A stretch of DNA of 64,000 nucleotides from Apostichopus japonicus. Taxonomy: Eukaryota; Echinodermata; Holothuroidea; Aspidochirotida; Stichopodidae. How positions within the stretch are numbered: the first letter of the stretch is position 1; every line of letters begins with the position of its first letter. Under the pieces are notes generated by a model. The model had not been told where the DNA came from and searched no databases. It was given only the letters and a program-made list of their open reading frames with translations. The stretch lies in contig NC_092576.1 of NCBI RefSeq assembly GCF_037975245.1, forward strand, positions 36,360,611-36,424,610, read 5' to 3'. This document shows positions 54,601-60,600 of this stretch, piece after piece. The translations under genes and the position numbers were made by a program.

Positions 54601-57600
54601 GGCGGAGGGTTAAAAAGGGAGGGGGTGTCCCCCTCCCCTTTTGAAAAATTTTCAAATCCTGATGGTGCCTACATGCAAAATGGTGGCATTTAGAAAGGGT
54701 TTTGATCCTCAAAATTCTCCTGAGATACCTTTGTTTTTTCATGTGTATCACTGAATTTTCCTGGGATCTTTTTTGGTATTTTTTGTATTTAGAGCCCCTC
54801 ATCAATCACCCCAGTGTTATTGTTCCAAATGCACATTGTTCTCATTTAGTATGCATGACCATTAAATCCCCCCAAAAAGGAATTCACATTTTACCTGTAC
54901 GGCAGTGTACGCTGGAAATCATTGGTACAGCAGACTGTCGTCTGATGATTTGCATGCTACAGTACTGTACAACATTCTTACAATGTGCGTGAAACACTTG
55001 TTCTTAGTTAAACTTGGCAAATCGCCGATTAGCTAAACAGCGAACAGTATCCAATGCACCGAGCCTTGTCTCGACATGTTTTTCGAACAGTACTCAGTGC
55101 AACGTTTCCTAGCCTAATGTGCCTAAAGTCCACACTAAACGCGAGGCCTAATGTTACTACTAAAAATGATATGTTACCCCGAAAGGATAAGGCACGAAGT
55201 TTCCTTCTTGCTTTTTGGTTCCTTGCTTTAGCAAGTTATTTGAGGTCAAAGTTAATTTTCACACATTTAATGCAATAACTCCCAGTGCCAAGGTGTGACA
55301 AGGTTGATTTTTTGGACAAGTTGCAAATGGTATAGGGGAATATTTTTACACTTAACGGTCATGTGATCCAAGGTCACCAAAGGTCAGCTAATGTTAAAAA
55401 AATAGTATTATGGTGGGAGAAAATGGGCAAAGAAAACATGTTTGAATTTTACAGTCATGCTCTATTTAGGTCTCACGGATCAACAATGTGAATTGGTTGA
55501 CCTCCGGGTGACCTTTGTGTGTGAAGTTACATACAAGTTCAAAGTTAATTTTTTGACATTTAATGCAATTAAATCCCAATGCCAAGGTGTGACATGGTTG
55601 ATATTTTGGGACAAGTTGTGAATGGGGTGGTGGAACATTTTGAAACTTAAAGGTCATGTCATCTGAGGTCACCATTGTTATCATATCTGTTGACACGCTT
55701 GTAGGTCTCTTATATTTCTTACATTTTCGACGCCATATTCAGATGTCAAAAGTGCCTTTTGATAAGAAATCCGATCACATTTTGTGATCACAAAAGTGTT
55801 GGCTATAGTGTTGGTTACTTTATGGGAACATGTAGGACCACAATTACTTGGACTATTTCAGCCCAATCTTGCTATGATAATATTATGTGTATTGTCATAT
55901 ACCCCAAGCAAGGAACCACAGTGCCCTTTGGCTCTTGTTATTACTTTTGGTAACCGGAACATATCGGGGAATAAAATAAACATGTATCAAAAGGTTTTGC
56001 CCTTCAACATGAAACTATTCTCGTTTAAAACTTTCTTTCAGTCAAAGTTCGTAAACTTCTTACTCGTAGGCCTACTCTGGATGTTTACAATAAACAATTG
56101 CATATAACGTGTGTTGGTTACAAGCGATCGGTTTACGCTACCTCCACGCTATGAATAGCGTTGTATCGATCGGTTCACTCCCATTGTGTCGGTGGTGAAT
56201 AGCGAGCGAGGGGAATTTGCGTTCCTTTATTTGAAGTGCGGGAAAGTAGCGTTCCTTTATTTGGAGCGGGGTTAATTACAGATAAGCTGCGTTTTGCACT
56301 GAATCGCGCTAATCTTTACCAAGTTACTTATTGGCGGTACTGTAGGCTAATTTGTGCCGGGCGGTAAGGCTGAAATTGACCTTGAGTACCGGGCGGAAAT
56401 TTTGAGAGCTGGGTAGCACCGCCCGGCGCCGCCCGGCGTGGTGACAACCCTGTATATCATACTGATAAGGAGGAAACAATGTGAGTTCTGTATCATCACA
56501 TTGAACCAATGGTTCTACTGTATGTTCCTTTCTGTCAGTGTGTGACAGAAAAACTGGTCATAAAGACACATTGTTGGTAATTTGTTAGTCCATCCTCTCA
56601 CCTTAATCAATCTTATAATTTGTTACAAGTCTAACAATTAATTGTTTTGCATTGATTTTCATTTTATTGTGGATCTTGTTCTCATTCATTTCTTCTCTTT
56701 TTTTCATACTGTTGAGAGCAAGCAGCTAGAGGAGGTTGTCAACAGCATATTTCATACCATACTTTTCCACAGAACCACAGGAAAGGTACAGGAACACTTC
56801 CAATTATCCATTTCTGTGTGTAACTTGTTATTACTGTACTGTAGACATGTAGTGAGATGTCTGTACATGAACTCATGTTACAGCAATGTTTCCTGTCCTG
56901 AGTTACACACTTTGTAAATAACACAGAACCACAGGAAAGGTGCAGGAACACTTCAAATTATCCATTTCTGTGTGCAACTTGTTATTACTGTACTGTAGAC
57001 ATGTAGTGAGTTGTCTGTACATGAACTCATATTACAGCAATGTTTCTAGTACTGAGTCACACACATTGTAAATAAGACAATCTACAGGAAAGGTACAGGA
57101 ACACTTCCAATTATCCATTTCTGTGTGTAACTTGTTATTACTGTACTGTAGACATGTAGTGAGATGTCTGTACATGAACTCATATTACAGCAATGTTTCT
57201 AGTACTCAGTTACACACTTTGTAAATAACACAGAACTACAGGAAAGGTACAGGAACACTTCCAATTTTCCATTTCTGTGTGTAACTTGTTATTACTGTAC
57301 TGTAGACATGTAGTGAGATGTCTGTACATGTACTCATATTAAAGCAACTGTGCCTGTACTGAGTTACACACTTTGTAGATAACACAGAACCACAGGAAAA
57401 GTACAGGAACACTTCAAATTTTACCATTTCTGTGTGTAACTTGTTCTTACTGTACTGTAGACCTGTTGTGAGATGTCTGTACATGTACTCATGTTACAGC
57501 AATGTTTCCTGTCCTGAGTTACACACTTTGTAAATAATACATCCGTAAATAACCTTTAAATTGTTCTTGCAGTTTCACTACAAACAGGAAGGTGCTTTCC

Positions 57601-60600
57601 TCATCGGTACTGTCGGTGTGGTCGAGATTGTGACTTTGTTGATTTGACATATGTAAGTAAAACATTCATACATGTTTCATTATCTTTGGTATACATGTGT
57701 GTAAAAGAGCTATATAGTTGAACACAAATAGATCCTTCAGATGTCCGTTGCAACCTCCATACAATTGGGTACACCACATATCCAGAGGCAGGGGTGGTAG
57801 TATGGTGTATTCCATCTCCACTTTTCAACACCACAGACTAATTAAAAGTAGATATTGGCACAAGCCTTGTATATATCTGATCTTAAGACCTAATTTTACA
57901 GCCTTTATATCCCTCATAATTCACAATTGCACAACTAAAAACTTAATTCTGTTTGACGGATGATCTCTAGATCCTCCTACATATAGATAGATATCGATAG
58001 TCCACTTCAACGACCTCACAGTCACATTCTCCTGTGGAACTAAATCTTGGATCCACAGTCAGGCTACAGTTTAACTGCATGCAGTAGTGTTAAGACTAAT
58101 AGATTAGTACATTATGAACCAAACATGCAATCAGTGCATTAATGTAACTGTTATCCAAGATGGCAGAATTAGAACCAGATTTGTGGTTGGACTATTCTGG
58201 TATTGTTATGTTAGCAAATTTACCTTACCCATACTCGTCAACATGAATTTTACAAGATCCTTCTTTTATAACTTGTCACATAAAGAAACTCTAGTGTCAA
58301 ACATGTACTCATAGTCATATTGATTCTGTTAGTACTCATACCCCAAGTCTGATTGAAAACCACCAATATAAAATGTATTTACTTGATATGACAAAAAATT
58401 CACAAATCCCTCAAATTTCCCCCTCACAGGTGAGATGCAACTCTCCAACTTTAGACAAGAACCTCCGACGAGAAGTCTCAGCATTTAAAGATGTCTTACG
58501 ATCCACATATGTCAATGCAGGTCTCCAAAGTGGACAGGTGGGTTTCTCTGTTGCTATGACGACTGTATTAAAGTTTTCCAGCTGTAGGATTCCACTCAGT
58601 GATGTTGGCATTAATGGTGAAACTCCATGAAATTTAAAAATCAATATTAATTGAAAGTTAAAGGTAAAAGTCTCAATCAATGGAGATAAAGTGCCTTGCC
58701 CAAGGACACAACATCATGACCACTCTTGGCAAGACCTGACATGACTTCATAACAGTTAACCGCTGGTCATAGGTAAGTTGTCACACCCACACATCCAAGT
58801 TTGCACAATTCAAACAGTCACTCTACAGTGTGCCATATTGATGTGTTCCCCTGAGGGACTTCCCATAGGGTGCAGCTCTACAAACCAGGACATGCAACTA
58901 TACGTACAAGATACCTCTCAGGTCCCAATTGATTCACCTGTGTAAAGAGCAGTGGAGATAGAGACTTGGTTTTAATAGCTATGCACTGTTAAGCTTAAAT
59001 CAGTTTAGCAGGGTACTGCAACTTGCCTTGGTTAAATCACTTTGCTTGTATGAATAAATTAAAAATGAAAAAAACAATCAGTTTGTCTCCTATGGTGTGA
59101 CTAAAATCGTACTTTTCTGAAATGCCAGATATTTTACTGAGTAACATGCAAATGTCTTACAACAGTATTTGAAATTTTTTGCAAAGACCTGTTCAGACGA
59201 ATAAGAGCCAGCTGTATACAGAAGTATTTTAGAACTATTCATAGAAAGCAGAAAACAGAAAAGAACCTAAACTTTGAGAGACATGAATATTAATTTCCAT
59301 TATTTGATAGATTTCCTTGGAGTTCCATCAGAAGAAGAAGAACAGATGGCCTTTTCCTGATGAGAGCATTCCTTGGGAAGTTTGGACTTTGAAGATTAAC
59401 GTCATATCGCTGTCTAACGAGCAAGGTAAGTGAAGACAAATGCTCTACATTTAATTATTGTTCTGTCCAAGTAGTCTAAATGTTTCATAACGTTGAAAAC
59501 ATTCCTTGAGAAGCATGAGCTCTAGTATCAAAAGTGATATCACTGGCCAATCTTATTCTCATTTTCATATTATCTATTTTACTTTCCTGTTGTAATTTTT
59601 GTGGGTGATTTGACCGACTTGCTCAAACTAACAAGTAAACCGTGACTGAGAAGAGGTTAATATATACTATGATGTCTGGTAGTTGTTATATGCTTATCAC
59701 TGTGAAGGTATACAAGATTATTGTGGTGAAGAAGATGATGGAGCGAAGAGACTATTGCTTGTGTCCTGTAGAAGATCATTGCATATTCATGAAGGAGATA
59801 TCTGTTGAGCCATACATGGATGTAGCCCTGTAACCAGTTATTCTGAGCAGAGGGAAGGGGGTATAGGGAGGGGTGTTCCGGCACAAACAAGTTAAAGGAG
59901 GGTAAATTTAAAGTTCTGCCACTAGTGCAGATATTGTTTACTTTTTACAGGGAATTGATGTGGTACTGTAGTAAGCATTTGGGAGGGAGGGGTAGGATGG
60001 GTGCCCCGGCCTCGTTAACAAAAATTGCTGTTCGTAGAACTAATATGCTAGGTGTGATTGCCATGGACAACCAGAGGAAAGTGGAAACCCTTTCAATATA
60101 CCTCTGAATAAGTTTATATGATTACTGATGAGGAGAACATGATTGACCACACACAACAGCATATTTTAATTGACATTTGACCTCACTGTTTGTTTTTGTG
60201 TTTAATTCATACAGAGAGGCAAGCATACAGGGAAAAGCTTGGAGAAATCCTAAATGCTAAGGTACTGCACCGTAATACTTCTTATTTATCATTGGAGAAA
60301 AGGTTCAAGCTGTTTGTTATTAAATCAGTACTTATTAGTAGATTTAAGAAAGACTTTCTAAAGTTAAAATTATTCTGGTAACCTTTATTCTGGAAGGTCT
60401 GGAACATGTTGTAATTGTGTTATTTTGCCAACTTTGTTCCCCGTTTGTATGCTATAACATTCTTAAAGCAGCTTTTGAACGAAAGGGTTCATGCTGTTTT
60501 GTATTAAATCAGTAGTAATTCCTAGATAATTAACTAGTAGTAATTAGTAGATTAAAAGTAGTAGTAGTAATTACTAGATTAGTAGTAGTAGTCATTACTA

